Assembly (NCBI GenBank): GCA_964019425.1
Contig: OZ025788.1
Coordinates: 620,001 to 684,000, forward strand
DNA length: 64,000 bases
Reading direction: 5' to 3'
From: Flectonema sp. DT1601
Taxonomy: Eukaryota > Euglenozoa > Diplonemea > Diplonemida > Diplonemidae
Both the position numbers and the translations under genes were made by a program. The notes below the pieces were generated by a model that was given only the letters and a program-made list of their open reading frames with translations, ran no database searches and was not told where the DNA came from. The stretch's first letter is position 1. Each line of letters starts with the position of its first letter. Below are positions 48,868 through 59,450 of the stretch, in pieces.

Positions 48868-51228
48868 ATGTCGAACAGACGGCCCACCCCGTCGTTCGAA
48901 CTCTCACTCGGGAACACAATCCTCGAGGGGTTGTCTGACATTGGCTGTTACGATGGTGAAAACCCTTCCCTTACGTGCGCAACTGCTGGAGGAAAGATTT
49001 TTGTCCACTGTCCTCACGAGAGGAACATTCCTAATCAGGACATGAAGAGGCAGGACAACATGAAACCGACGGTCAGCCCTATAAAATATTTAAATATTAA
49101 CAGACAAGTAACCGCCTTAAAAGTTGGTAAATACAACGAGGGGTCTCCTGATAGTTTAATGGTCGGTACGCAGACTAATTTGTTGGCGTACAATGTTGAA
49201 GCAAATAGTGATCTGTTTTACAAGGAAGTCCAAGATGGAATCAATACTATGACTTTTGGGAAAGTCGGTGGAATTGAAACACCGCTCGCTGTTGTTGGTG
49301 GAAATTGTTCAATTCAGGGATTTGACAGAGATGGCCAAGAGTTATTTTGGACTGTGACTGGTGATAACGTCACAGCATTAGCTCTAATGGATATTGAAGG
49401 GACTGGTCTGAATGAACTGTTGGTAGGATCTGAAGACTTTGAAATCCGAATATTCAAAAACGAAGAAGTCATAACCGAAACTACTGAAACCGACCGCGTA
49501 CAATGCCTCGCTCCAATGTATGGAAGTCGCTATGCTTACGCACTTGGTAATGGAACGGTTGGCGTTTACGACAAGAGAACTAGAGCTTGGAGATTTAAAA
49601 GTAAACATTCTGTTGTTTGTGTCAACGTTTTCGATCTCGATAGCGATGGCATTCCAGAAGTGATAACAGGATGGAAAAACGGGAAAATTGAAGGAAGACA
49701 CGACAAAACTGGGGAGTCGGTATTTAAAGATTCCTTCCCTTCTTCTGTTTCCTCATTAGTAGTTGCAGATTACAGAATGGATGGTAGACCTTGTTTAGTT
49801 GGATGTAGTTATGATGGATTAATAAGAGGTTACCTGCCATTCGATAAGGTGGAGGATGACTCTGCCGAAATGGACCTCAAAATCCAGGAGCAGATGCGCA
49901 CACTCATGCAAATGAAGCAAAACTTAGCCGTTGAACTTAAACTGTTTGACGACAACATCGAAAAACACAAAAAGGGGGAAAAGGACGGCGGCCTTATCCC
50001 TGGTAACACAAAAGTTACTTGTAGCATTAAGCCTTGTAGAGTGAGATCTTGTGTTGAGTTAGTTCTGAAGAGTTCAGCATCGGGTGCTAAAATCAAATTG
50101 GCCGTTGTCACTGCGGAATTTCTGTTTGGGAGCTACGTATGTCATTTTAATTCTCGGAAGTTAGTAGTGGTAAACTTCCTGTTAGGAGCTGAAGTTTTAT
50201 TGTAATTTTTATTATTCAATAATCCTTAACAACAATAGGAGAGTCACATAACCTACGCTCCCCAAGGAAAAGCGACATCGACGTTGAGTGTCTTCTTCGC
50301 TCCTGAAAAGGATATTGGAATCATGATGCACATCAAGGCTGTTGTTGGAAGTGAAATGGTATGCTTTGCGGATTGAAATTACATGACCTTTCTATTTTTA
50401 CTATTTTTCACTTTGATATGAGGATGGAAAACTAACTACAATAATAATAAACAGGGGAATTTGTTTCACGTTTTCGAAATGGAGTTCAGGCTACCGAAGT
50501 TCTCAATGTACGTATCGATCAGAGATGTTCCCTCATCACCACCAGAAGGGAATGTTGTTGTTGCACTGCCTGAAAGAGTGAATCGAATTGCGATGTGGGC
50601 TCAGAAATCTTTTAATTACAGCTACACTGGTAACGGGAATGTATTAGAAGCAAGGTTCGTATCATTGAGGACACAACACATTCTAATGATCACAATGACA
50701 CCGGAAGGAGGAGGCAAACTACTTTTCCGCGTGAACAATATCGAACTCGCAGGTGATATAATTCAAGATATCGCTAGTGATTTGGGTATTAAAGAATTGG
50801 AAGCAACTGCAGACTTCCCTTCAGAATTCGACGAATTTTCTAAAGTTCTGATGAAAGTTGATGGTTACAATGCCGTACGTATCCAGCTAACAATGGAGAT
50901 GGCTGACTCATCTCAACTTGTCAAGGCGTTGGTTATCAGAGCTGAAGACGCTCGTATCTTATCAGAAATGGCTCTAATGCGTCAACATTACAGCAAACTC
51001 CACGAATTGAATTCTCAACTAATTGGTGAGTACATTAAACGTGCAAATAACCACACGGAGTTACTGACAGCGCTAAAAGAAGTGAACGCGATGATCCAAA
51101 GAGCTGCACGTCTCCGTGTAGGACAGGCCAAGTCTCGTGTAATCTCAGAATGCAGAGAAGCCATAAAATCAAACAATATCCCATCACTGTTTCGTATCAT
51201 GAAGAGTGGGCATCTGAAGGGAACCTGA
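48868..51228 (+). CDS. BBS2: BBS2, subunit of the BBSome
   Basis: Three exons (48868-50136, 50239-50358, 50455-51228) with GT-AG introns of 102 and 96 bases give 720 residues, almost exactly the length of human BBS2 (721). The N-terminal half is a beta-propeller with repeating segments such as AVVGGNCSIQGFDRDGQELFWTV (first 20: AVVGGNCSIQGFDRDGQELF) and VFDLDSDGIPEVITGWKNGK, typical of BBS2. A coiled coil follows (about 330-370, EMDLKIQEQMRTLMQMKQNL). A gamma-adaptin-ear-like part spans the introns, where ESHITYAP and DIGIMMHIKAVVG align with human ESHVVHP and DVPVDLHIKAFVG. The C-terminal platform and helices follow (RLPKFSMY). The BBSome moves membrane proteins in and out of cilia, so the organism builds cilia/flagella and keeps BBSome transport. 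Correct splicing is needed to preserve the ear domain. Confidence 0.95.
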
Positions 51229-51954
51229 GTACGAAATTTTAAAGAAAATGTTGACTCAGCTATGTATTGATATGTTAAAGAGGCTACGGATTGAGTCAAC
51301 AAAGGAGGATGCGTAGCCCGAGTAACTTTGGGAGAATAATACCTGCAGTAAAGTGTCTATGGGTGTTCCGAGCCTCACACTGTCGTGAATGCTGCTTAAG
51401 TTGATGAGCAGCTTAATGAAAGTAGCTGTTCAATATGAGTGGGCCATCATTTGTAAGATTTCTGACATAACCGCTGCTCTACTTGCTGCTGGCTAATAGA
51501 TACCCTACCCCAACTCAGTCTATCCAATATGTTTAATGAAATATACAGCCCACCTTTACTTCTGCAACCTGAAATCGAGATGCTCTCGACAAGTAAAAGA
51601 AAGAACAAAGAAGCAAGTAAAATAGGAGCAATGTTTTTCAAAGCGGATAGCAAAACTGTTAGATATTAATATTAAATGAGAAGATGTGGGATAATGCCGA
51701 TTGACACTTGGCCGCTGGCCCTGTGTTACACACCCCATATTAGAAAAAGGAATTTCGGCAGCAAGAAAGAAAAAGAAGATATAGTGACAATGTTGATCCC
51801 GAAATACATACTCCGTTCCCCCGATTCCCTAATTCTTAACAAATATTTCCTTAATAACATCCCGATTGAGGTGTCTCCGATATTGGAGCTCCAGTTTTCC
51901 GTTGTTTTTATTTAATGCTCTTTGAAATATTTCATCTCTGCAGTCAAACTTGAA
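51229..51954. other. Intergenic region with short inverted repeats
   Basis: GTTGACTCA at about 51249 pairs with TGAGTCAAC at about 51301, and CTGCTTAA/GAGCAGC lies near 51393-51413; both are likely in the BBS2 3' UTR. No gene is seen. Bases about 51930-51943 (TTTCATCTCTGCAG) form the acceptor for the following gene. Confidence 0.45.
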
Positions 51955-52626
51955 ATGTCCGCAGACTCAGTTGAGATTTTCCACCAAATAAACTCCCACA
52001 ACAATGACAGAAACAAGCTTCAAGTTCTTCAGAGGTTTTACGACGAAGTAGCAGTGACAGCATTCCCTGATGATGAGTTGGAATCATTTTCAGAATGGGA
52101 ATTAATGCTGAAAGAAGGCTTTCCAGCTTTTGAGGCAACAGTTCTCGAAGTCGGAGGTGAGATTGTTGGGGGTGTTACAACCGAACAATATGAAAATGCG
52201 TCATTGTTAACATATTTAGTTGTGAAAGAACAGCACCGAATGAAAGGTTACGGTGGTCAGCTTTGCCGAAGAGTCTTAGCGAAAGTGAATGAATCCCCGC
52301 TGCTGTTAGAAGCACACGATCTCACTACTGTTGACGAAACAATGAACCCGAGAAACAGACTGGCGATTTATAAGAGCCTCGGTTTCAAAAAAATAACTCT
52401 TCCCTACGTGGCTCCGAGTGTTCAATTGGGTTCCGACAATGTTTCCGGACTCGTGTTATTGATATTACTTGAAGGTGAGCGAATTATGACTGAGTGGTCG
52501 TGGCTGGGCAAATTTCTAACTGAGTACTGGGATGTCTGCTATTCAAAAGATGATAAGCCACTTTCATTAATGCTTAACTTAATTAAGAGTAAGAAAATAT
52601 CATCCTGTGATTGTTTAGAGAGCTAA
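51955..52626 (+). CDS. GNAT-family N-acetyltransferase
   Basis: The start is at ATG 51955, twelve bases after a pyrimidine-rich acceptor (CTCTGCAG). The 223-residue, intronless protein has the GNAT layout. There is an N-terminal helical part, strands with ATVLEVGGEIVGGVT (about 61-75), the core strand LLTYLVV (84-90), and the acetyl-CoA pyrophosphate loop QHRMKGYGG at 93-101 matching Q/RxxGxG/A. The following helix is QLCRRVLAKV. A C-terminal NRLAIYKSLGFKKI matches the usual NxxAxxxYxxxGF end of the fold. The acceptor substrate cannot be read (amine, aminoglycoside-like or protein). The stop is only 71 bases before the next start codon, a spacing that fits processing of a joint precursor RNA. 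Confidence 0.85.
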   Translation: MSADSVEIFHQINSHNNDRNKLQVLQRFYDEVAVTAFPDDELESFSEWELMLKEGFPAFEATVLEVGGEIVGGVTTEQYENASLLTYLVVKEQHRMKGYGGQLCRRVLAKVNESPLLLEAHDLTTVDETMNPRNRLAIYKSLGFKKITLPYVAPSVQLGSDNVSGLVLLILLEGERIMTEWSWLGKFLTEYWDVCYSKDDKPLSLMLNLIKSKKISSCDCLES

Positions 52627-52660
52627 ACACATCTGTACTGAATGTTTTTGAATTGCTTAG

Positions 52661-52686
52661 TCTGTTTATCTTCTCTCTCCCCGCAG
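52661..52686 (+). promoter_or_regulatory. Pyrimidine tract and AG acceptor between two tightly spaced genes
   Basis: The 71-base gap between the GNAT stop (52626) and the next ATG (52698) contains an almost pure pyrimidine run ending in CCCCGCAG (AG at 52685-52686). There is little room for a promoter. This is the arrangement expected where a spliced leader is added in trans to a polycistronic transcript. The trans-splicing itself is inferred, not seen. Confidence 0.55.
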
Positions 52687-52697
52687 GGCACAATTTC

Positions 52698-54017
52698 ATG
52701 ACTGAAATAGTCCATATCCCAACACCGTCTTTGCGTGTTACTCCACCCCCTGGATCTGGGGGTGCAATAATTGATGTTCCCCTCCCTCCGGCGGGACCAG
52801 CAGGAGGACAAGGAAGGAGAACTCATCACAGAAATAAAGTTAGGTTTGATGTTCCTGATGGAGGAGGTACTGGGGTGAGGGGGACTGGGATGATGAAGTT
52901 TTCGAGACCAACTAGAAGCGCACCTCTCCCTCCCATGAAATATGTTCAACCAGATTCTGATACTGAGAGTGAGGAAGAAGATAGTGTTATGATTAAGAGT
53001 TCCAACAACGACAACAAGGAGGATTTCGATATGACTGAAGCTGATCGAGAAGCTGACGATGAATTATTTGAAATCGTATCTCCAAAACTTGCGGATCAAA
53101 ATAAAGTTTCTTCTTCTTCTTGTGAGTATCCTCCGTCTTTGCGATATTCTAACCATCCAAAAAATTGTGTATCACCTCCAACAACTAATGACAGTGATAG
53201 CTGTGATTTATATCTGCGACCAGCTTCGCAATTTAATCCCAGCATATCTCCGATTTCTGATTTTTCGGAAGAGGAGAGTTCAGAATTTGTGATGGATGAC
53301 ACAGTAGCAGAGCAACTTTCAATCCTTCAGGGAATGTGGACCACCAGTGGTCGACATCTTGTAGCTGTTGTAGGGGATCTGGTCACGTTCATTGCACCTG
53401 AAGATGTTTACGCTCTCACAATTGAAGATGGCTGCATTGGATTACTAGATGCATATATTGCTATGGTAGTCAGTACTCCTGGGAAACCAGAGTTCATTCA
53501 CTGGGATGACGGGGATATCTGGAAACGCCCATTAAAAAAAAAGAGTATAACTGTCGAGATAGCCATCGATAATGATGCAAACTTTGTGAAGGAAAAGTGC
53601 CTCTCTCATAAGGCTTGTCAGCCGATTGGAGATTCTTTGAAGTACTGCGGGAAACGGGGGTACTTGAATGGGATTGGAATTGATGGTCACCACATCTATG
53701 CTCAGGTAACAATTGATGAATTGGACACTCTCTGGCCACCTTGTGTGTTATATCCATGTGTCACTGTTCCTGACAAGAAGGCGAATGAAAAAGAGCGTCA
53801 ACGTATGCGTTCTGCTTTGAAGCCCAAAGCAGAAGGATCTTTGAATCCATTTATTCTCTGCTTTCCTCACAAGAAGAAAAAACGACATCAAAAGAAAAAT
53901 GAGACCCGTCATTCAAATAACTGTACAGCCTTTGCTGTTTTACTTTTCTGTGTGATTGTTTTGGGTTTCATTGTAATTGTTGTTGTTCACTTCTTGAAAT
54001 CAAATCACATACTGTAA
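52698..54017 (+). CDS. Tail-anchored protein of unknown function
   Basis: ATG 52698 lies eleven bases after a strong acceptor; in-frame codons upstream belong to the acceptor tract. The 439-residue protein begins with a Pro/Gly-rich disordered region (TPPPGSGG, PLPPAGPAGG). A basic Arg/Lys patch and a long acidic stretch (DSDTESEEEDS; about 90-145) follow. A folded domain spans about 200-370, containing LSILQGMWTTSGRHLVAVVGD and VYALTIEDGCIGLLDAY with conserved-looking Trp, Gly and Cys residues. Then comes a highly basic segment (PHKKKKRHQKKNETRHSN), and a single C-terminal membrane helix (about 411-433, AVLLFCVIVLGFIVIVVVHF) ending a few residues before the stop. This topology is that of a tail-anchored protein with its bulk in the cytosol. 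I recognise no family for the middle domain. Confidence 0.75.
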   Translation: MTEIVHIPTPSLRVTPPPGSGGAIIDVPLPPAGPAGGQGRRTHHRNKVRFDVPDGGGTGVRGTGMMKFSRPTRSAPLPPMKYVQPDSDTESEEEDSVMIKSSNNDNKEDFDMTEADREADDELFEIVSPKLADQNKVSSSSCEYPPSLRYSNHPKNCVSPPTTNDSDSCDLYLRPASQFNPSISPISDFSEEESSEFVMDDTVAEQLSILQGMWTTSGRHLVAVVGDLVTFIAPEDVYALTIEDGCIGLLDAYIAMVVSTPGKPEFIHWDDGDIWKRPLKKKSITVEIAIDNDANFVKEKCLSHKACQPIGDSLKYCGKRGYLNGIGIDGHHIYAQVTIDELDTLWPPCVLYPCVTVPDKKANEKERQRMRSALKPKAEGSLNPFILCFPHKKKKRHQKKNETRHSNNCTAFAVLLFCVIVLGFIVIVVVHFLKSNHIL

Positions 54018-54990
54018 AATATTAATTCGAATCGTTGATGAGATTTACATCTTTACTGCTTCACAATTTGAGCGCGATATAAACAGAGTCTGTCTATTAA
54101 GATACAACGTGTTTCTATTTTGACGTACCCTTAATTCCGGCCTAGTGCTGTGCTTATGCACCACGACCTCTACTCCTCAAGGGAGTAGGAAGTGTCATGC
54201 AGTAAATGTTTGATATTATTATTTTCTGTTTCGTTTCTGTGCTGGAGAACATCTTTATACAGATGATTCCATGCAGTCCCTCTATTTGCATATGTTCTGT
54301 GCAGATTACGACCTTTCTGGCAACCGCATTTTCTCAGATTGTTTTATCTATCGATGTCGGCGGCATATCACTGGTCGTAAACACCTTTCAAAGTACCTTT
54401 CAATTTGGAGTACGCCGAGAGAGGTGGATAAATTCTGGGCTTGCTGAGCCTGTGCGTTTAACTGAAAATAATATTGTAAAGATACTGACAATGAATTTAA
54501 TTTCTATTTTTTCTTGAAACGTCGTTTTGTGTTCTATTCTTAACCCTTCCCCCGTTCGGTATTTTCTGTGCAATCTGGTTTCTGATTTCAGGTTAGGAAT
54601 GTGGTCAAGATCAAGTCACAATAACCATACTTTCTTGAGCAGGAAATTACACTAATATCAACAACGAAAAAGACAAGAGGAAATTCATGTGATGTTCTTC
54701 ACTGCGCAAATCCGATAACAGGATCTGACACAATATTCGAATTTAGTAATGCTCTTCTTGAGCGGTTAAAACGTTCGTCTGTGTGGCAGGGTCCCACCCG
54801 TCGTTCGATTTTAAGCAAGTAATTTGTAGGTGAAACCTACACTCTGCCGTATTACATTATACCCTGGTTTTGGTTTCCCAGGGCTCACGATTAATTAAAA
54901 TTGAATAACTCGATCCCGTACTGCACTGAATGAGCGCGTGTGCTGCTGGAGAAAGCAGCTCTTACGGTATGAAGAATACTGTCTCATACC
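54018..54990. other. Intergenic region at edge of strand switch; repeat pieces
   Basis: Contains the 3' flank of the tail-anchored gene, including a perfect small hairpin CTACTCCTCAAGGGAGTAG (about 54171-54189). The frame 54206-54517 is not recognised. Near 54903-54928 the sequence TTGAATAACTCGATCCCGTA matches 37481-37506, another short dispersed repeat. The remainder appears to lead into the retroelement fossil. Confidence 0.45.
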
Positions 54991-56340
54991 TTGCTGCTGA
55001 AAAGTGTAGGTATGCCTGCCTGCCTCATAATTGGATGTCACTCGTTTCTTACGAGGAGTGATATTGGACGGTCAGATGAGCGAGAAGTGATTCGAAAAAT
55101 GTCAACTCAATTCACGCATCGTTCCAAAAGTACACGTTTGCCCGTCACACCTGATGAACACGCTGCACCGCTTCATGTTTCAAAGGCAGAGCCTATGGAT
55201 GTACCTTTTTTATTGAAGAGGATGCTACCTAAGGTTAAGCAGCGCTTTCAACATGTGTGGTCGTTGACCTTCCCAAGTCCGATTTCTACTACAGATTCCG
55301 CGATATCAATTGAGAGAGGTTTTCAGTCGAAGTTTAGCAGTAAGCATGCTTCGGAGTTGGTGCAATGTGGGGTTGCAGTCCCTTTCAAGTCTGTCCCGAT
55401 CTCTCATAATGTACCATTCACAGTTTACGAAGAGAGAGAGACTGATAACAGGCAGAGGTTCATTCTTTGGACCAAGGCACAGAATAACAAGTTGACCTCT
55501 GATATCTATGTACCTTATGTACCTTTGAAACATGTGTCTCATTATCTCGGAGCTGTGCACCCTGAAGTTGCATCTTGCAGAGATTTTAAAACTGGGTTCT
55601 ATCAGATAAGTATTCCAGTAGAGTCTAGACCCTTTTTCGCTTTTTATGACTCTTCTGGTAAGTCATATGCTCTTACTCGTTTACCGATGGGACATGTATG
55701 TGCACCTGAGCTTATGAACACCATTGCGGCAGTTGTTGCAGGCGACCCGCTTTTTGTTTTAGAACAACATGCAGAGAGAGATGTCAGCATTCATTGGTGG
55801 ATCGATAATATTCGTCTCTTTGGACCAAGACAGGCTGTTCAGGCTGCCACTTCAAGAATGGATGGCCTGGCAAGGAGGGCAGGAGTGACATGGAAACCAA
55901 GTGACTCGATTGATTGTTCTACTTGTTATGAGTTTCTTGGTGTTCTGTTTTCACATAAAAAGAAAACAGTGGGATTGGGTACCAAGATTAAGAGGAAGCT
56001 TCGTTCCACTTGCCTTTCTTCTTTGACTGCTTCTCAATTGGAATCTTTGGGGGGTCGCCTTCTTCATGCAAGTACAGTCTCTGGTGTTTCCCCAGGGAGG
56101 TACTGGTTTGCATTGAAATACCTCCGAAGAATTACAAATTATCAACAGGGGGGTATTTCGGGTACAGGATGTTTTGAAGATCCCACACTCTGTTGAGAAA
56201 GAGCTTATTTCTTGGATTTCTTCTGTTCAGGTTGAAAGGGAGATAATCCCAAGGTGGAACAGGCGTTGGGGGCATTCTTCAACTCGCGTCGGGGTGTTGG
56301 TGCCGGTGTCCTGTCAGGACCTGGCACTACCCCAGCGCGG
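54991..56340 (+). mobile_element. Fossil of a tyrosine-recombinase-type retroelement (DIRS/VIPER-like reverse transcriptase)
   Basis: A reverse transcriptase domain of the LTR/DIRS type is visible. FKTGFYQISI stands in the fingers/palm strand, RLPMGHVCAPE is the LPxG block, and WWIDNIRLFG is the catalytic strand (xxDN instead of the usual xxDD, a variant known in DIRS-like and hepadnavirus-like groups). EFLGVLFSHKKKTVGLG follows as the connection segment. The protein style recalls VIPER/DIRS elements known from trypanosomatids, which carry a tyrosine recombinase. Only the reverse transcriptase portion and possibly the beginning of an RNase H portion remain. No gag-like, recombinase or terminal-repeat parts were recognised in the window. 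It is incomplete and treated as a fossil of moderate age. Confidence 0.6.
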
Positions 56341-56457
56341 TGAACCTATCTAAGATTAGGATAGGGTCCACATGAATGTCCTTAGTATCTGTTCTGCCAG
56401 TTGTGCGTATTACTTTATATTCTTTATTCAGGTGCTGTACAGACATGGAAAGCAAAT

Positions 56458-56872
56458 TATTGAAATTCCATTTAGGTAATTTGCTACCATGTCCTAAAGC
56501 AGCGCCGATGATAAAGAAAACATAAACTACCGAAATTACTTTGTGTGTATTTTATTCCACTTCTCTTACCTCGTGCATATATATATATTCGGCGTGAGTG
56601 GTACTGTTATTAGTTTTATCGTTATTATCGAACTTCTTCTCGTACGTTTTGAATTGAAGAGTGGAAGTGGGTGAGTGGCTGTGAACTGCAGAAGAAGTTC
56701 GATAATAACGATAAAACTAATAACAGTTACCACTCACGCCGAATATATAATATGCACGAGGTAAGAGAAGTGGAATAAAATACACACAAAGTAATTTCGG
56801 TAGTTTATGTTTTCTTTATCATCGGCGCTGCTTTAGGACATGGTAGCAAATTACCTAAATGGAATTTCAATA
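56458..56872. repeat. Near-perfect 183-bp palindrome with 49-bp centre
   Basis: The arm 56458-56640 is the reverse complement of 56690-56872, apart from small length differences in a TA microsatellite and one near AGTGGTA(A)CTG. The centre 56641-56689 is unique (starts CGTACGTTTTGAATTG). The arms contain no long frame. The near identity means a recent origin or ongoing conversion. It could be a foldback-type transposon or a structure kept by recombination. The flanks differ on the two sides, so it is not a simple read-end artefact, but an assembly check is warranted. Confidence 0.85.
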
Positions 56873-57945
56873 CGTTTAAATGTGCCTAAGCTGCCCAAAA
56901 CAAAGCCAATTTGAAGGAAAGAATCCCTTGCTTCTCCAGCCAGATTCACTACTATCCTTCCAAATCCCACCATGCCCACGTCGCATCAGGATAAAGGAAT
57001 TCAAAATACACGTCTCCACTACGGGCCCCCATGCCTGGGAGCAGGTAATATCGCAGAGAAGTGTAAGTTCCTCAGTATTTCGGCAAAGTGATTGCATGAA
57101 AACACTTGCGGAAAGAACAGGGTCAACAGCATGCCATTCAAACCCCAGGAATCCCCCAGGTTAGATTTTATTGGGAGGTGCGTTAGTAGTGCTGTGCCAA
57201 GGCCCTTCGCTCCTGCGTACTGATTTTAAATTTTCTTCCCCTCTGTGAGGCATAGACCTCAGAGTTTTTCTTCATCAGCTGGAAAACTGACTATCCAAAG
57301 AAAAACTCAAAAACCTGCAGCTCCGACTTGACAACTCCAATCTTTAACGTTTCTTGGAAACGCGTTTTTTTTCTTGGTAACCCTTGTTACCTCCATTTGG
57401 GGATACTTCGTCAAGTGACGAATCGGAGCACACCGACGATGGATTAACAAATACTGTTGCATCCTCATCAGAACTGTGGACCGACATATTTCCCAAGTTG
57501 ATTTTGGCCAGCTTTAGCAAATGGAAAATTTACCATTTAATAAAAACTATTGCGGCGCAACAGGTAAGGAACATAAAAGACATCGCAATAATACCTCTCC
57601 CGTGAAATCGTTGTACTCAGAAATGCAAAATTTTCACTTAGCAAAAAAAAATTTTTTTTTCAGACTGATATATCAGCTCCGGCGGTGTAAGGGTTAAAGG
57701 GCATCAAAACTGACTGATCACTTATTGCTTTCCATTTCCATGTCACATACCCCAGCTGTCCCAGCATCCTGCAACCCTGCCGAGTCACGCTGGAGGTTAT
57801 CAGTTGCATATGCAACTGGCTGCACCAATTTTGCAGCAGTTTTCATCTTCTCGATGCCTGGAGGAGCTTCCGCAAACCCGCTTCTCCTTCCCTGGGGCAT
57901 CTGCGTCAATGCCCCCTGGGTCTTCTTCCCCTGCACTTTCACAAG

Positions 57946-58097
57946 ATGCTGCACTGTCATTGTCAGTGTCTTCAAGACTCCCTCTGTGATGGTTTAAAGA
58001 GCGATGTTGGGCAGTGCTGCTTCCTTCAGGGCATCCTGTATGCTCTTTGAACCATCACAGAGGGAGTCTTGAAGACACTGACAATGACAGTGCAGCA
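57946..58097. repeat. 56-bp inverted repeat with short centre
   Basis: GCTGCACTGTCATTGTCAGT and the following GTCTTCAAGACTCCCTCTGT (left arm 57946-58002) recur as reverse complement at 58042-58097. There are only a few differences, around GTTTAAAGAGC/GCTCTTTGAAC. The centre is about 39 bases. Open frames on both strands across it are by-products. Confidence 0.75.
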
Positions 58098-58399
58098 TGC
58101 ATTGTCAGCACAGAAGGCAAGTGGGACAACAGTACCTTCAAGGCAGCAGAAAAGCTAGTAACTACTACGTGGGGGTTCTGGCCCTTTGCGGCTGACTTCT
58201 CTGCTATTCAGCTAGTTCAGGAGGGGACAACAGCTTTGAAAGCAATTTATAGATCAAAGTTTTTAGTGAGTATTTAAAGTACGTTGATGCAAACTATGGC
58301 GGAGATGGTGTTTATGATTTTAATGTGACAACACCTCCTTTTGAAAATACTTATGTTGGTCAGCGCAAGCCCTGCTGTTGGTGTTGTTGTTGCTGCTGT

Positions 58400-58615
58400 T
58401 TTTGTTCTAATCCCTGTTTAAGTTGCAGCGTTCGTCCTCCTTTTGCTTAACACCCTTATAGCCCTGAGCCCTGTTCTCTCTATCTCATCTCCGTCCTCTC
58501 TGGGCCTCCTATCTCTACTTCGTTCATCCTTACAAAATTCGGTAGACCCACCGAGACCGCCGCGTAAAGGCATTTTGTGTGGTCCCAAATAAATAAATAA
58601 AATAAAAAAAATAAT
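58400..58615 (+). repeat. Possible 3' tail of a non-LTR retrotransposon
   Basis: The segment ends with a small hairpin (CGGTAGACCCACCG at about 58541-58554), then GTGGTCCC and an A-rich tail made of AAATAAATAAATAAAATAAA. That is the usual look of a 5'-truncated LINE or its SINE partner. Upstream, a Cys-rich stretch (CCWCCCCCCFC, about 58370-58405) could be the remains of a zinc knuckle or just repeated TGT/TGC. No reverse transcriptase is present, so the call is tentative. Confidence 0.35.
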
Positions 58616-59219
58616 AGACAGATATATTTTTTTTGTCACATCTTTCTTGTCTCTCTTTCATTTTGCTTTTTTTATATTCTGAGCACCAACGCTCTTCTTA
58701 TTTTTAATAACAAGACAAAGATACCCGTGCCCAGAGCTGCCGCCATCGAACGAGTACTTGGGTGCTGTTGCCCAAGAGATCTCGTCTATTACTAATTTCT
58801 TTGTTAACCCACCTCTTCCGTAAGCTCCTCCTTCTGACGTGGACGACCTCTGGCTTCATCGGCGTCTTTTTATCCGCTGATTGCCTGCGGGGGGCCTGGG
58901 GCCCTGCTTCTGCTCTCTTTCTCCTTTGTAAATCTCCTGGAGATTTTGTCTTCGAGCGCCAGGTACTCACGACCCCTCTCTCCAACGCCCTTTCCTTTCC
59001 CACATGCCTCGAATTCGATCCCTGGCTTTGACAAGCTATGCTCCCTCACTGACTGGGCATGCATCCTGTCTATTAGTAGTTGGATGCTTTCCTGCACCAG
59101 TGTTGGGTCGGCTTTGGATTAGTTTCAGCGACGCAACTAGAGAAAAGGAAAAGGGAGAAAAACACGGAGGGTAAAACGGAGAACGGAATTGATCTATCAG
59201 GTCAATCATATTTCCTACC

Positions 59220-59450
59220 ATACAAAAAGTGTGGATGCAAAAAATTAAAAACACATTGTTCTGCTGTTCCATAATACACTGTGGAATACGTAGTTTCAGG
59301 CCTTAATCTTATACTACTTGTCCCTCTTAGGCCTTCATCAGTAAGTTCTAAGAACTTCATCCCAGTTAATTAATAAATCGGATCCATCAATTGGTCTATT
59401 TCAAAAGAACTGATTTCTTAATGTCCATCGGAGCTCGCCAGGACGGGTTA
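59220..59450 (-). repeat. Dispersed repeat (copy C)
   Basis: Read on the - strand, this segment runs GAGCTCCGATGGACATTAAG, GAAATCAGTTCTTTTGAAAT, GAAACTACGTATTCC and GAACAGCAGAACAATGTG. It matches copy B (37230-37390) over its first part and copy A (9072-9125) over its last part. It is the longest copy in the window. No coding capacity; the family is unknown. Confidence 0.65.

Noticed and set aside
56880-57164. Open frames next to the palindrome
   Set aside because: Open on both strands, no recognised family, in a zone of repeat debris.
58704-59003. Arg-rich 99-codon - strand frame
   Set aside because: High Arg content and simultaneous open frames on both strands fit GC-richer non-coding DNA better than a gene; no domain seen.
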